DNA of 47,739 nucleotides. Source: G001797105 sp964528155. Lineage in GTDB: Bacteria > Chloroflexota > Anaerolineae > Anaerolineales > E44-bin32. The notes below the pieces were generated by a model. The model did not search any database. It was not told where the DNA came from and worked only from the letters and a program-made list of their open reading frames with translations. A program made the translations under genes and the position numbers. Positions 17,144 to 25,255 of the stretch are shown one piece after another. The first letter of the stretch is position 1, and each line of letters starts with the position of its first letter. The stretch covers positions 1 to 47,739 of the forward strand of contig CAZGRL010000022.1 in the NCBI GenBank assembly GCA_964528155.1, written 5' to 3'.

Positions 17144-17214
17144 CCCACCCAACTACGTGGGGCAGGCGAGGCCGTTGGGTCGCACGTGGCCGTTAAGGCA
17201 AAGAGAGGCGAGGC

Positions 17215-17778
17215 ATGGAATTCCTTCCTACTGTACGCTTCGGATTCCTCAATGGCTGGATTCTCCTCGTCGCCTATTTCATCGGGCTGACGATTTCGGC
17301 CCTGGCTTTTCCTGCCGGCAAGAGAAGGAAGTTATTTCTCGAGCCACATTACCCCAGAGGTCATCCCCGCTGGATCATCCTTGTTCTTGGACGCATAGCC
17401 GCGATCTCGTTTGTCGGGCTGACGCTCTTCGCCGGTCTCAGACGGGGAACCGATCTCTTCTACTTGGGTCTGACGATCTATGTTGTCGGCTATTCCGTGG
17501 TCATTCTCTCCCTGAATGACTATAAGCGCGCGAACACCGGCGACCTGGTCACCGCGGGTCTATATCGGTACTCGAGGAATCCTCAGTGGCTAGGCCTTGT
17601 CGGAGTCTTTGCGGGGACGGCACTTGCTGTCGGGGGTTGGCTGCATCTACTCCTCGTCTTCATTCTTGCTATCGCCTATCACTTCCAGATTCTTCTCGAG
17701 GAGGAAATCTGTGAATCGGCATACGGAGCCGCGTATCGTGACTACATGAGCCGTGTTCCGCGCTATTTCCTGGTGTGA
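17215..17778 (+). CDS. Isoprenylcysteine carboxyl methyltransferase-like membrane protein, copy 2
   Basis: 187-aa membrane protein with about five hydrophobic helices and the same C-terminal signature as its neighbour: DLVTAGLYRYSRNPQWLGLVG (about 106-126) and LLEEEICESAYGAAYRDYMSRVPRYF (about 160-185). It has the same length as the first copy, but the N-terminal half differs strongly, so the pair is an old duplication or a recruited relative. The ATG 17215 has GAGG about 4 nt upstream. Substrate unknown, as for the first copy. Confidence 0.85.
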   Translation: MEFLPTVRFGFLNGWILLVAYFIGLTISALAFPAGKRRKLFLEPHYPRGHPRWIILVLGRIAAISFVGLTLFAGLRRGTDLFYLGLTIYVVGYSVVILSLNDYKRANTGDLVTAGLYRYSRNPQWLGLVGVFAGTALAVGGWLHLLLVFILAIAYHFQILLEEEICESAYGAAYRDYMSRVPRYFLV

Positions 17779-17969
17779 GCTCCGGGGTGAGGCTTGACCA
17801 TTCGCTATGGCGCTCGAAGGATAGCAGGACTTCATCCGCTTCGCTCTGGGGCAGGCCGGCGGTTCTCCACTGACCTTGTTCGGAAGGAGTATTCGCGAGA
17901 CATCTGTCTGGTTCGTTCTCGGACTACTGTTGCGCAAGATCCATCCATACCCAAGTCTCAGGGAGACCC

Positions 17970-18461
17970 ATGGAACCTGAAAGGCCGAATCTCCCACACG
18001 GATACGGTATCAAGCCTGCGACCGAAGGTCGGCTGATCCCATGGCCCGAGGTCGAGGCGAAGCTGACAGCTGCACGGAACTACTGGATAGCAACGACATC
18101 GCCACAAGGCACACCCCACGCCGCGCCGGTATGGGGAATCTGGCATCGCGGCGCCTTCTACTTCAGCACCGATCCTCAATCTCGGAAGGGTATTCATCTG
18201 GCCGTGACGAACGCGATCGTCGTTCACCTCGAGAGCGGGGATGATGTTGTCATTTTGGAGGGAATCGCGGAGCGGCTCTCGACGGAAGAGTCGATCGATG
18301 AGCTGGATGCGAGCTACTTCCAGAAGTACGGCTTCCATCTCCAGGGCAACTCAACATACCGAGTCGAACCGCTCAAGGTATTCGCGTGGGTCGAAGCCGA
18401 CTTCCCTTCGAGCGCGACACGGTGGCGATTCCCCCGTGGAGATTCGCGGCCGGGGTCCTAG
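17970..18461 (+). CDS. Pyridoxamine 5'-phosphate oxidase-like FMN/F420-binding protein
   Basis: 163-aa protein of the split-barrel flavin-reductase fold. Landmarks are KLTAARNYWIATTSPQGTPHAAPVWGIWHRGAFYFST (about 30-67), SRKGIHLAVTNAIVVHLES (about 71-89) and DVVILEGIAERL (about 92-103). This is the order seen in the PNPOx-like oxidases and F420-dependent FDOR-B enzymes. The ATG 17970 has GGGAGA 4 nt upstream. In an organism with a deazaflavin nitroreductase (40180-40656) F420 binding is possible, but cofactor cannot be decided by eye. Confidence 0.85.
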   Translation: MEPERPNLPHGYGIKPATEGRLIPWPEVEAKLTAARNYWIATTSPQGTPHAAPVWGIWHRGAFYFSTDPQSRKGIHLAVTNAIVVHLESGDDVVILEGIAERLSTEESIDELDASYFQKYGFHLQGNSTYRVEPLKVFAWVEADFPSSATRWRFPRGDSRPGS

Positions 18462-18821
18462 TCACTCTGACATGTAGGAACTCTATCTGCCCTGGACGCC
18501 GTGATCTGTCCGGGCAGGCCAGGCGACAGCCGGACCTGAGGAAGGGCCGGAGCTCCGGAACAATGCCGGGGATTCCGCCGAGCTTGATGGACAATCCTGC
18601 CCGACCCCATGTGTTCTCTCCAGCGCCCCTTTCGGCCCGCCCAGGGGACAGGCGCCGGCCGCCGCATACCGGGCAAAGCGCCCGGTTGCCGACTGCTGGG
18701 ACTCGAATGATAGGTGGGTTTCTCTGACTCAGTCAGAGGGCGATCTGCAAACGGGCGCGCCAGACGGAATGGCAGGTTGGCGACGTGTGTGACCCGTGTA
18801 ATCGAGAAGCATGGGGGCGAA
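18462..18821. other. Intergenic region with a perfect dyad
   Basis: 360 bases with no recognised gene. CTCTGAC (18722-18728) - TCA - GTCAGAG (18732-18738) is a perfect 7-bp dyad about 85 nt upstream of the broken P-loop kinase gene and may have been its operator. Confidence 0.35.
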
Positions 18822-19190
18822 GTGCTGTACATCGTCGGCGGCGCACCGAGAACTGGGAAGACCATCATCGCTCAAGACCTCCATCCTCCCCTCCCACGCT
18901 CTTGAACTTGTTCAGGCATTTCCCGGGGAGATCCGGGCCAGTTTCGTCGGCTTCGACAATGCCACGCATTTGCAGAGACTCTCAATCATTCGTCGTTACC
19001 CCGGGCTCGAGGATTGGCCGGGGGATACAGATGACGTGATGTCATCAGGATGGTTGATGGGATGATTGCATTCTCAAAGGTGCTACGGGCGGAAGCCGGC
19101 GGGCTCGCGCTTCCGCATCTTGAAAGTTCGGAAGACTTCGCCGCCTTCAAGGGTCGGGTGCTCAGTTACCTCGATGCACGCCAAGATTGA
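18822..19190 (+). pseudogene. Broken P-loop kinase (adenylate/shikimate-kinase-like)
   Basis: Three pieces of one protein are spread over two frames. Piece 1 (from GTG 18822) reads VLYIVGGAPRTGKTIIAQ, an N-terminal Walker A (GAPRTGKT) of a small P-loop kinase; its frame stops at 18906. Piece 2, in another frame (about 18900-19050), reads AFPGEIRASFVGFDNATHLQRL and RRYPGLEDWPGDTDD. Piece 3, back in the first frame, reads VDGMIAFSKVLRAEAGGLALPHL and ends RVLSYLDARQD at TGA 19188-19190. The pieces keep protein-like order, but the segment that should separate Walker A from piece 2 (about 60-80 residues) is missing. So there is an internal deletion near 18890 and a single-base shift near 19050. 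No product with kinase activity is expected. Confidence 0.75.
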
Positions 19191-19334
19191 GTCGATGATC
19201 CGGCCCGAGCCATTGGCTGGCATGGCCGCCAGCAACGGCGGATTGTCCGGCCGGCGCAATCATGGGAGAATGGCGGGCATGTCTCCCGAGACTCCTGGTA
19301 ATCCCGTTTGAATCCGCCTGCTTCGTCCGACATC

Positions 19335-20774
19335 ATGAGATTGACGACAAGACTCCACAAAGCCCTTGTGCAACCTTTTCTCTCCGAGGCTCGGATCGAC
19401 TACCGGTTGCTGTCGGTCTTCGTGCTGATCAATGGCCTTGTGTTTGCCAATGCCTGTCTTCATGACCCAACGATCGGCTACGACAGCCAATGGTATCTGC
19501 GCTACATCGAGGCTCTCTCGAAATTGCACCTCGTGACACCTCGCGATTCGGCGGAGTTCTTTTCGCCTCCTCTGCCTTTCACATTTCCGGCGCTGCTCAT
19601 GACCTTCACCGGAGTGGATATTCTTCAAGCAGCGAAATTCGCGCAATTCTTCAACGTCTTCCTATCCATCGGGTTGACATGGTACCTGATCAAAGCATGC
19701 AGGCTTATCGAAGAACGATCTTCACTTGCCCTTGGAGCGCTGGTCTTCCTGGGAATACTCCCTGTGTACTACAAGACCTTTGCCTTCGTTCGAGGCGAAC
19801 CCTACGTCGCATTCTTCAGCGTCGTCATCCTCTACTATATTGTCCTGATGGTCGCTCGAAGGCAGTTCACCGCAGTCAATGCCGTTGTCCTGGGCCTCAG
19901 CATGGGGCTGTGCGCTTTGTCGCGGCAATGGGGGATCCTCTTGTTTCCCGCCGTCTACCTTGTCTTGTTCCTCGCCTGGATTCGTCTGCGGCCGCACCGT
20001 GCGTCAATCACCAAGGCCATACTCACGAGTCTGATGATTACTGTCGTTCTCGGCGGCTGGTTCTATGTCTATCTTCGGTACAGCCAGGGTTCATTCACTG
20101 CGTTCGCCAGGGAGGCCGCCACCAAGTTCTCGTTCGGCAATCAGCCACTGGAATTCTATGTTGGAATAAGCCGGGGGTCGCTGTTCAACAATCCGGTCAG
20201 GCCCCACTTCCCAAATGAGTTCATTCCGACCTTCTACTCGGAGACGTGGGGAGACTACTGGTGTTACTTCAGTGTGTCTGCAATAGACACCAGGACGGGT
20301 GCATATCTGAGCGGGGTTCCACTCGCAAATGCTGTGGCAACCGGCCGCTATCCAAGCTAGTTGGAAACCAACTATGCTTCGATGAGCTCTTATCTGGGTA
20401 AGGTGAATCGCGTCTCGCTTCTGCCCTCAGTCTTGGCCCTGGTTTCATTGGGCGTGGTGGCGGTTGGTGTCGTCAGACAACGCGGGGACCCTGCAACCGT
20501 TCCGGATCGATGGGCGATTCACGTCTTCTTGCTCCTCGCTCTAGGCGCTATCATGGTGGGCTATCTGTGGTTTCTGATCATGTATCCGAGCCCTGGGAAG
20601 GGCGCCACGATCAAGGCCACCTACGTACTTCACATCTTCCCCTTGGTGGCCGTGGTTGTAGGGGTTGTCCTGGAGAAGATTGAGAAACGATCGCCCCGAC
20701 TCTACTATGTCCTCCTGGGGATCTTGTGTGTTGTCTGCATCCATAACATACCTGCGATGGTGACACACTATTGA
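19335..20774 (+). pseudogene. GT-C family glycosyltransferase-like membrane protein interrupted by an in-frame TAG
   Basis: One continuous frame of about 478 sense codons is broken by TAG at 20358-20360, and coding resumes in the same frame at the next codon. The first part (341 codons) holds the first GT-C loop (DPTIGYDSQWYLRYIEAL), where a membrane glycosyltransferase uses an acidic residue to transfer sugar from a polyprenyl-phosphate donor, then several helices. The part after the stop has four more helices (LPSVLALVSLGVVAVGVV to LYYVLLGILCVVCIHNI). The joined length and helix layout fit ArnT/PMT-like proteins. A product ending at the TAG would lose the C-terminal helices. The start is ATG 19335; TTG 19308 in the same frame is possible. 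Confidence 0.75.
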
Positions 20775-21253
20775 CTTCCCCGAATGCGATTCGGAACACA
20801 CGAGTGGGAACAATTGGCTGGCTACTGTGGCCGCGTGCGGCGGAGCCGTCCGTCCTCTCGCACACGTTCGGCGCGGGAACCCTTAGGCAGAGTGGAGCGG
20901 CCCGTCTTGAGCGGAGTGTGCGCCCGACTGGACACACCGTCTGCAGGATCTGTGTGGGCGAACTCGTGTGTGACGCACCAGCAGGACCTTGCCGCCCAGG
21001 GCTCACAATCGATAAGCCGTAGGAAGGAACCCGCGAAGATCCTGACACGCCCGTGAATGATCTTGTGGCCGCTCTCACAGGCGCCGGCAGGGCTCCGAGG
21101 AGGAGCCTGGCATTGACGACGGCCGGAGATTCCTTGCACGACGGCCGACACTTGCGCCTGGAGCGCTGCAATCCGGTACGGGTCGGACCCGCACACCGGC
21201 ATTTGCGTCGATAAGCACGAGTCCCTCGGATACGTTAGCCAAATGGAAGAGTC
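20775..21253. other. Intergenic region, possible relic of a small enzyme gene
   Basis: 479 bases. A frame starting at 20784 reads MRFGTHEWEQLAGYCGRVR, similar in look to the N-terminus of RidA/YjgF-like proteins (W-E-x-x-x-G-Y-x-R-x-V-R), but the rest of the frame does not continue that family. A minus-strand frame of over 200 codons overlaps here and the CBS gene and looks like noise. No other feature seen. Confidence 0.3.
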
Positions 21254-21643
21254 ATGCCACCCAAAGTCAAGGACTTGATGAGCCATCCGGCGATCTTCAT
21301 CGACCCGGAGGCAACGGTCGCTCACGCGGCCACGCTCATGCGGAGGAGGAACATCCGCAGTCTCGTCGTTGCGCTGGAGGAAAACACCTTCGGCATTATC
21401 ACCACGACTGATGTCCGGGATAAGATCGTCGCAGTTGATCGCGATCCGAGTACGACCGCAGTACGCGACATCATGACGACGCCCCTTGCGACAGCGCAGC
21501 CCGAGTGGTCCCTCAAGGAGTGTTCCGTCTGCATGGAAGACCTGGGCGTTCACCACCTTCCTGTCGTCGATCAGCGCGGGATGATCTCCGCCACCGACAT
21601 CTTTATGGCGGTCGAGGAATCCGGCTGGGGCCGGCCCTCCTGA
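21254..21643 (+). CDS. Tandem CBS-domain protein
   Basis: 129-aa stand-alone CBS pair. CBS1 spans about residues 5-60 (VKDLMSHPAIFIDPEATVAHAATLMRRRNIRSLVV, FGIITTTDVRDKIV) and CBS2 about 69-122 (VRDIMTTPLATAQPEWSLKECSVCMEDLGVHHLPVVD, GMISATDIFMAV). Such proteins bind adenine nucleotides and sense energy or redox state; the partner is unknown. The ATG 21254 has GGAAG about 4-9 nt upstream. The SAM methyltransferase starts 24 nt downstream, so the two are probably cotranscribed. Confidence 0.9.
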   Translation: MPPKVKDLMSHPAIFIDPEATVAHAATLMRRRNIRSLVVALEENTFGIITTTDVRDKIVAVDRDPSTTAVRDIMTTPLATAQPEWSLKECSVCMEDLGVHHLPVVDQRGMISATDIFMAVEESGWGRPS

Positions 21644-21667
21644 TATGGGGCACTCGCCTCACTGGAG

Positions 21668-22495
21668 ATGGCGCGCTTGAGCGACGGGCAGGGACGCCGG
21701 GTACTGAAAGACTTCTGGGATCGCCGCGACCTGAAGTCGGTGATCATGGATGCGCTCAACCGCACCGGTATCGATCCAAGCACGCTCACGGTCGACGATC
21801 TGGCCCCGCTGGATCAGTTCCACGGAGGCGGCATGGTCTTGACCCGGCGCCTGGCGGAAATGGGTGGCCTTGGGCCGGGGATGCGGGTGTTGGACGTCGG
21901 AGGAGGCCTGGGTGGGCCGGCCCGGACGTTGGCTGCCGAATTCGGCTGTAGCGTAACGCTGATCGATCTGGCTGAGTCGTACGTGCAAGCCGCGGCTGCG
22001 CTGACAGATTTGCTCGGGTTGAGCAAGAATGTGTCACATGTCGTGGCAGACGCCCTCGATCCGCCGTTCGACTCCGAAGCGTTCGATATTGTCTGGACCC
22101 AGAACAGCGGCATGAACATCTTCGACAAAAGCCGACTGCACGATGGCTATCATCGGCTCCTGCGCCCCGGAGGCCGCCTGCTGACTCAGGAACCGATGGC
22201 CGGCCCCGTTCAGCCGCTGATCTTTCCGGTGATGTGGGCCGCCGACCCCTCGACCTCCTTTCTCCTCCCGCCGGATGAGATGCGAGCACTGATCGAGGCC
22301 GCCGGCTTCCGGCTGCAAGCCTGGGAATTCACAAAGGCGGTCAAGGCCCAGACAGGGGCCGGACCGCGCGTCCAGCTCCAGCGCATTCAACCGCTGGTGA
22401 TGGGAGATCAAATCGAGGCGATCAGCGCTGCCGGTCGCCGTAACAACGCCGAGGGGCGTATCGTCATGGTTCAGGGTGTGTTTGACAAGGTGTGA
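21668..22495 (+). CDS. Class I SAM-dependent methyltransferase, UbiE/GSMT-SDMT-like
   Basis: 275-aa soluble methyltransferase. LDQFHGGGMVLTRRLAEMGGLGPGMRVLDVGGGLGGPARTLA (about 48-89) holds motif I (LDVGGGLGG) preceded by the conserved DQFH segment of the glycine/sarcosine and related N-methyltransferase group. SVTLIDLAESYVQAA gives motif II and the ribose-binding Asp, DIVWTQNSGMNI motif IV, and LLRPGGRLLTQEP motif post-I. The substrate is not determined; small amines, quinones or sterol-like compounds are all possible. It follows the CBS gene by 24 nt. The ATG 21668 has only a short GGAG close by. Confidence 0.88.
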   Translation: MARLSDGQGRRVLKDFWDRRDLKSVIMDALNRTGIDPSTLTVDDLAPLDQFHGGGMVLTRRLAEMGGLGPGMRVLDVGGGLGGPARTLAAEFGCSVTLIDLAESYVQAAAALTDLLGLSKNVSHVVADALDPPFDSEAFDIVWTQNSGMNIFDKSRLHDGYHRLLRPGGRLLTQEPMAGPVQPLIFPVMWAADPSTSFLLPPDEMRALIEAAGFRLQAWEFTKAVKAQTGAGPRVQLQRIQPLVMGDQIEAISAAGRRNNAEGRIVMVQGVFDKV

Positions 22496-22550
22496 GTGGG
22501 GAAGCAACTTGCACAGGGGGAGAGGGCAGGCGCCGAGCATAAGAGGCGCG

Positions 22551-22641
22551 ACGCAGAACGTAAGACGTAAGATGCAAGATGCATGACGCAAGACGCAAGA
22601 TGTAACACTAGAAGCATAAGACGTAAAACGTAAGACGTGAT
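22551..22641. repeat. Array of 13 in-phase degenerate heptamers
   Basis: Thirteen consecutive 7-nt units, consensus AYGYAAG, keep phase over 91 bases (ACGTAAG, ATGCAAG, ACGCAAG and similar; two units near 22607-22620 are poor). The minus strand therefore reads as repeated SYVLR/HLASC-type codons, which is a by-product. It is 56 nt after the methyltransferase stop, in a 451-base gene-free stretch (22496-22946). No repeat-spacer pattern exists, so it is not CRISPR. Confidence 0.75.
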
Positions 22642-22946
22642 GTTATCGTCGTGAAACGTGTAGAGCAACATGTAGGGCTGAGAGTATAGGTAGTCGAATT
22701 GGATGAGGAATGGTGAATGCGAAGTGGGCGTGGCGGCGAGGGGCGGCGCAAGAACTGGCACCGTCCGCTGTATGGCGTGCCAGTCTTCACGTCCGTGGAC
22801 CTTCCGAGACTGTTCGTTCGATCCTCTGCAGACACGTGATCCATCCCGGTGAGGTGATCTTAAGAGCAAGCAAGCATTTGTCATCTTGTGTCTCACCGGC
22901 TGGCGTGCGTCAAGTATCTTCTCAAGATAGGCGGACGGAGCGCTGC

Positions 22947-23420
22947 ATGGCGGCAACCAAATTCCAGGCGGTGCTCGAAAGACCTGAGGGAGTCGGCACC
23001 TGGACGTACCTGGCGATCCCGTTCGACGCGTCCTCGAAGTACGGAAGCCGAGGCCAGACCAAAGTTAAGGGCACGATTGACGGCGCGCTCTACAAGAGCA
23101 CACTCTTGCCCCGTGGCGATGGCAAACACTACCTCGTCGTCCCAAGGCCCATCCGCGAGAAGATCGGGGTCGGCGTAGGCGCGCAGGTGACTGTGATCAT
23201 GGAAATGGACCGGAAAGTACGGAAGGTCGACGTGCCGCGGGACCTGTCGGCGGCGTTGAAGAAAGTCAGAGGCGCGACGGCCGCGTTCCGCAAGCTGGCA
23301 GCGAGTCATCAGAAGGAATACATCGAGTGGATCGAGTCGGCCAAGAGGCCGGATACGCGTAAGAGGCGGATCGAGAAGGCCATCGAGATGGTCACGCATG
23401 GTGGAAAGGTGAAAAGGTGA
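22947..23420 (+). CDS. DUF1905 / YdeI-OmdA family protein
   Basis: 157-aa soluble protein in two parts. Residues 1-95 match DUF1905 (TKFQAVLERPEGVGTWTYLAIPFDASSKYGSRGQTKVKGTIDG, LYKSTLLPRGDGKHYLVVPRPIREKIGVGVGAQVTVIMEMD), a beta-barrel. The tail (DLSAALKKVRGATAAFRKLAASHQKEYIEWIESAKRPDTRKRRIEKAIEMV) is the bacteriocin-protection YdeI/OmdA helical domain. The molecular role of the family is unclear. The ATG 22947 has GGAG 6 nt upstream; longer readings to 22710 are not family-like. The DinB gene follows 4 nt after the stop. Confidence 0.88.
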   Translation: MAATKFQAVLERPEGVGTWTYLAIPFDASSKYGSRGQTKVKGTIDGALYKSTLLPRGDGKHYLVVPRPIREKIGVGVGAQVTVIMEMDRKVRKVDVPRDLSAALKKVRGATAAFRKLAASHQKEYIEWIESAKRPDTRKRRIEKAIEMVTHGGKVKR

Positions 23421-23424
23421 GGAC

Positions 23425-23949
23425 ATGGAGGATTTGATTCAATCCGTCATGGCGGGTCTGGCGACGACGCCGGACCGGTGGGAGACGATGGCCCAGCTCC
23501 TCCCAAGGAGTCTCCTGGCGCGCCCGGCGGCGCCGGGCGAGTGGTCGGCGATTCAATGTCTGCAGCACATCCTGGACACAGAAGACCAGGTGTTCACGCT
23601 GCGCATAGGCATGATCTTGGAAGGACGAGCCTTTCCCGGGTTCGATCCCGATAGCGAAGGCGGTCGTCCTTCAAACAAAGGAGACCCCATCCGGATGGCG
23701 GGAGAACTGAAGACGCGCCGTGAGGTAAGCCTGGAGAAAGTCGCCAGGTTGAAGCCGGAGGATCTCGCGCGAACAGCCACGCACCCGGAGCTGGGGGAAG
23801 TCAGCCTTGGAGAGCTCTTGCACGAGTGGGGGGCGCATGATTTGATGCACACCGTGCAAGCGGAACGGGCGCTGATGCAGCCGTTCATCGAAGGCTGCGG
23901 TCCCTGGCGTCCCTACTTCGCCGATCACGTCGCCAGGGGCAAGGGCTGA
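23425..23949 (+). CDS. DinB-superfamily protein
   Basis: 174-aa four-helix bundle. The metal-binding histidine triad of DinB proteins appears as CLQHILDTEDQVF (helix 2) and LLHEWGAHDLMHTVQAERAL (helix 4). PAAPGEWSAIQCLQHILDTE is the typical first motif (GEWS-x-x-x-x-x-x-H). Family members include mycothiol- or bacillithiol-dependent thiol transferases and uncharacterised detoxification proteins. It is tightly linked to the DUF1905 gene (4 nt apart), suggesting an operon. The ATG 23425 has a GGTGAGG site overlapping the upstream stop. Confidence 0.88.
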   Translation: MEDLIQSVMAGLATTPDRWETMAQLLPRSLLARPAAPGEWSAIQCLQHILDTEDQVFTLRIGMILEGRAFPGFDPDSEGGRPSNKGDPIRMAGELKTRREVSLEKVARLKPEDLARTATHPELGEVSLGELLHEWGAHDLMHTVQAERALMQPFIEGCGPWRPYFADHVARGKG

Positions 23950-24420
23950 AAATCCCAAAATCGGCGCACCGAGATGTGCCGGGCGAGTGCCACGTCCAAC
24001 GAGGGATACTCCAGGCATCTTCACGGGGCAGGCGAGCATCTGTCGCGTGATCCGTGTCGGGTGAGCGGAGCGCACATCGGCTCAGCATCGGCCATGCCCC
24101 TCTTCTTCTTCGGCACGCCGGTCTCGTTCGGATGACGGTTGCGCCTGACGCTCAACGTCGATCAGGTGGATCGCAAGCACAATCGTGATTGCATTTCGAT
24201 TGCGGAAGCATGAGACTGTCTGCCAGGCGCTGCGGTCCACGCGGGCCGCATAACCCCCGGCGCGCCCGCTTGAACTGCATTCGCCCGATCTACACAATCC
24301 CTACGCAACTTCTATGTACGAATATCTGTACGGGCTGGTATTCTCACTGAATTCCGGGCTCATGGTGACGTGCGAATTCGTCGCTCGCGCCAGCCTGATC
24401 GCCAAGTGGAGGGAGACAAT
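23950..24420. other. Intergenic region before the intradiol dioxygenase
   Basis: 471 bases. The promoter of the dioxygenase operon should lie here. I see no gene or strong hairpin; open frames on both strands are short and lack ribosome-binding sites. Confidence 0.35.
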
Positions 24421-24443
24421 ATGGACAACGATGATCGCCCTGT

Positions 24444-25232
24444 GTGGGGCGGGTCTTGAGTCGAAGGGAGGTTCTGGCATTGTTCGGCACGGCGAGCGCG
24501 GCGTTGCTGGTTGCATGCGCGCCGAAGGAGCTTGTTGCGGTGACCTCCGGAGCGACTGAGTCGACATCCCTGGAAGGGGTAGCAGCGGTCGCGACCACGG
24601 CCGTAGCGGAGAATTCAACGGCATCCGTGCGCATGCTGGCGTGCGTCGTTCGGCCGGAGTTGACCGAGGGCCCGTATTTCATTGATGAGGAACTGAACAG
24701 GTCTGACATCCGCTCCGATCCATCGGACGGGTCCGTCAAGGAAGGCTTGCCTCTGACGCTGGAGTTCCTGGTGTCGAAGATCTCGAACGGGGGCTGCGAG
24801 CCGATGGCGGATGCGATGATCGATGTGTGGCATTGTGACGCAGCCGGCGTGTACTCGGATGTGTCAGATCCAGGCTTCAACACCAAGGGGCAGAAGTTCC
24901 TGCGTGGCTATCAGGTGACGGACTCCGACGGGATTGCCAGGTTCACGACGATCTACCCCGGTTGGTATCGGGGACGAACAGTGCACATCCACTTCAAGAT
25001 CCGCGGGACCACGGATTCAGGTTCAGCGTACGAATTCGCCTCGCAGCTCTTTTTTGACGACGACCTATCGGATCGCGTGTACGCGCAGCAACCGTATGCC
25101 GCCAAAGGCGAGCGGACGCTGAGGAACAACGGCGATCAGATCTATGCACAGAGCGGGGAATCGATGACGCTGAATGTGGGTGAAGGCGGGGACGGTCTCA
25201 CATCGACATTCGATATCGGTCTGCAAGTCTAG
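24444..25232 (+). CDS. Exported intradiol ring-cleavage dioxygenase-like lipoprotein (N-terminal frameshift)
   Basis: 262-aa protein as read from GTG 24444. The N-terminus is a Tat-like signal (SRREVLALFGTASAALLVAC) ending in a lipobox, so it should be exported folded and lipid-anchored. The catalytic fold follows: TEGPYFIDEELNRSDIR, MIDVWHCDAAGVYSDV (first Fe Tyr), FTTIYPGWYRGRTVHIHFKIRG (second Tyr and two His ligands) and ASQLFFDD, the order of Fe(III) intradiol dioxygenases that open catechols. The original start was probably ATG 24421: it has GGAGGGAG 5 nt upstream but runs into TGA at 24457; removing the repeated TG of GTGTGG (24442-24447) would restore it. A haem-binding membrane protein follows 23 nt later. 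Confidence 0.85.
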   Translation: MGRVLSRREVLALFGTASAALLVACAPKELVAVTSGATESTSLEGVAAVATTAVAENSTASVRMLACVVRPELTEGPYFIDEELNRSDIRSDPSDGSVKEGLPLTLEFLVSKISNGGCEPMADAMIDVWHCDAAGVYSDVSDPGFNTKGQKFLRGYQVTDSDGIARFTTIYPGWYRGRTVHIHFKIRGTTDSGSAYEFASQLFFDDDLSDRVYAQQPYAAKGERTLRNNGDQIYAQSGESMTLNVGEGGDGLTSTFDIGLQV

Positions 25233-25255
25233 CCGGGAGCACAGGTGTATCTGCT

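Noticed and set aside
20822..21556. Minus-strand frame of 244 codons over the gap and the CBS gene
   Set aside because: Overlaps the intact CBS gene antisense and shows no family motif.
22551..22641. CRISPR array from the heptamer repeats
   Set aside because: Units are 7 nt, contiguous and degenerate, without spacers, and there are no cas genes nearby.
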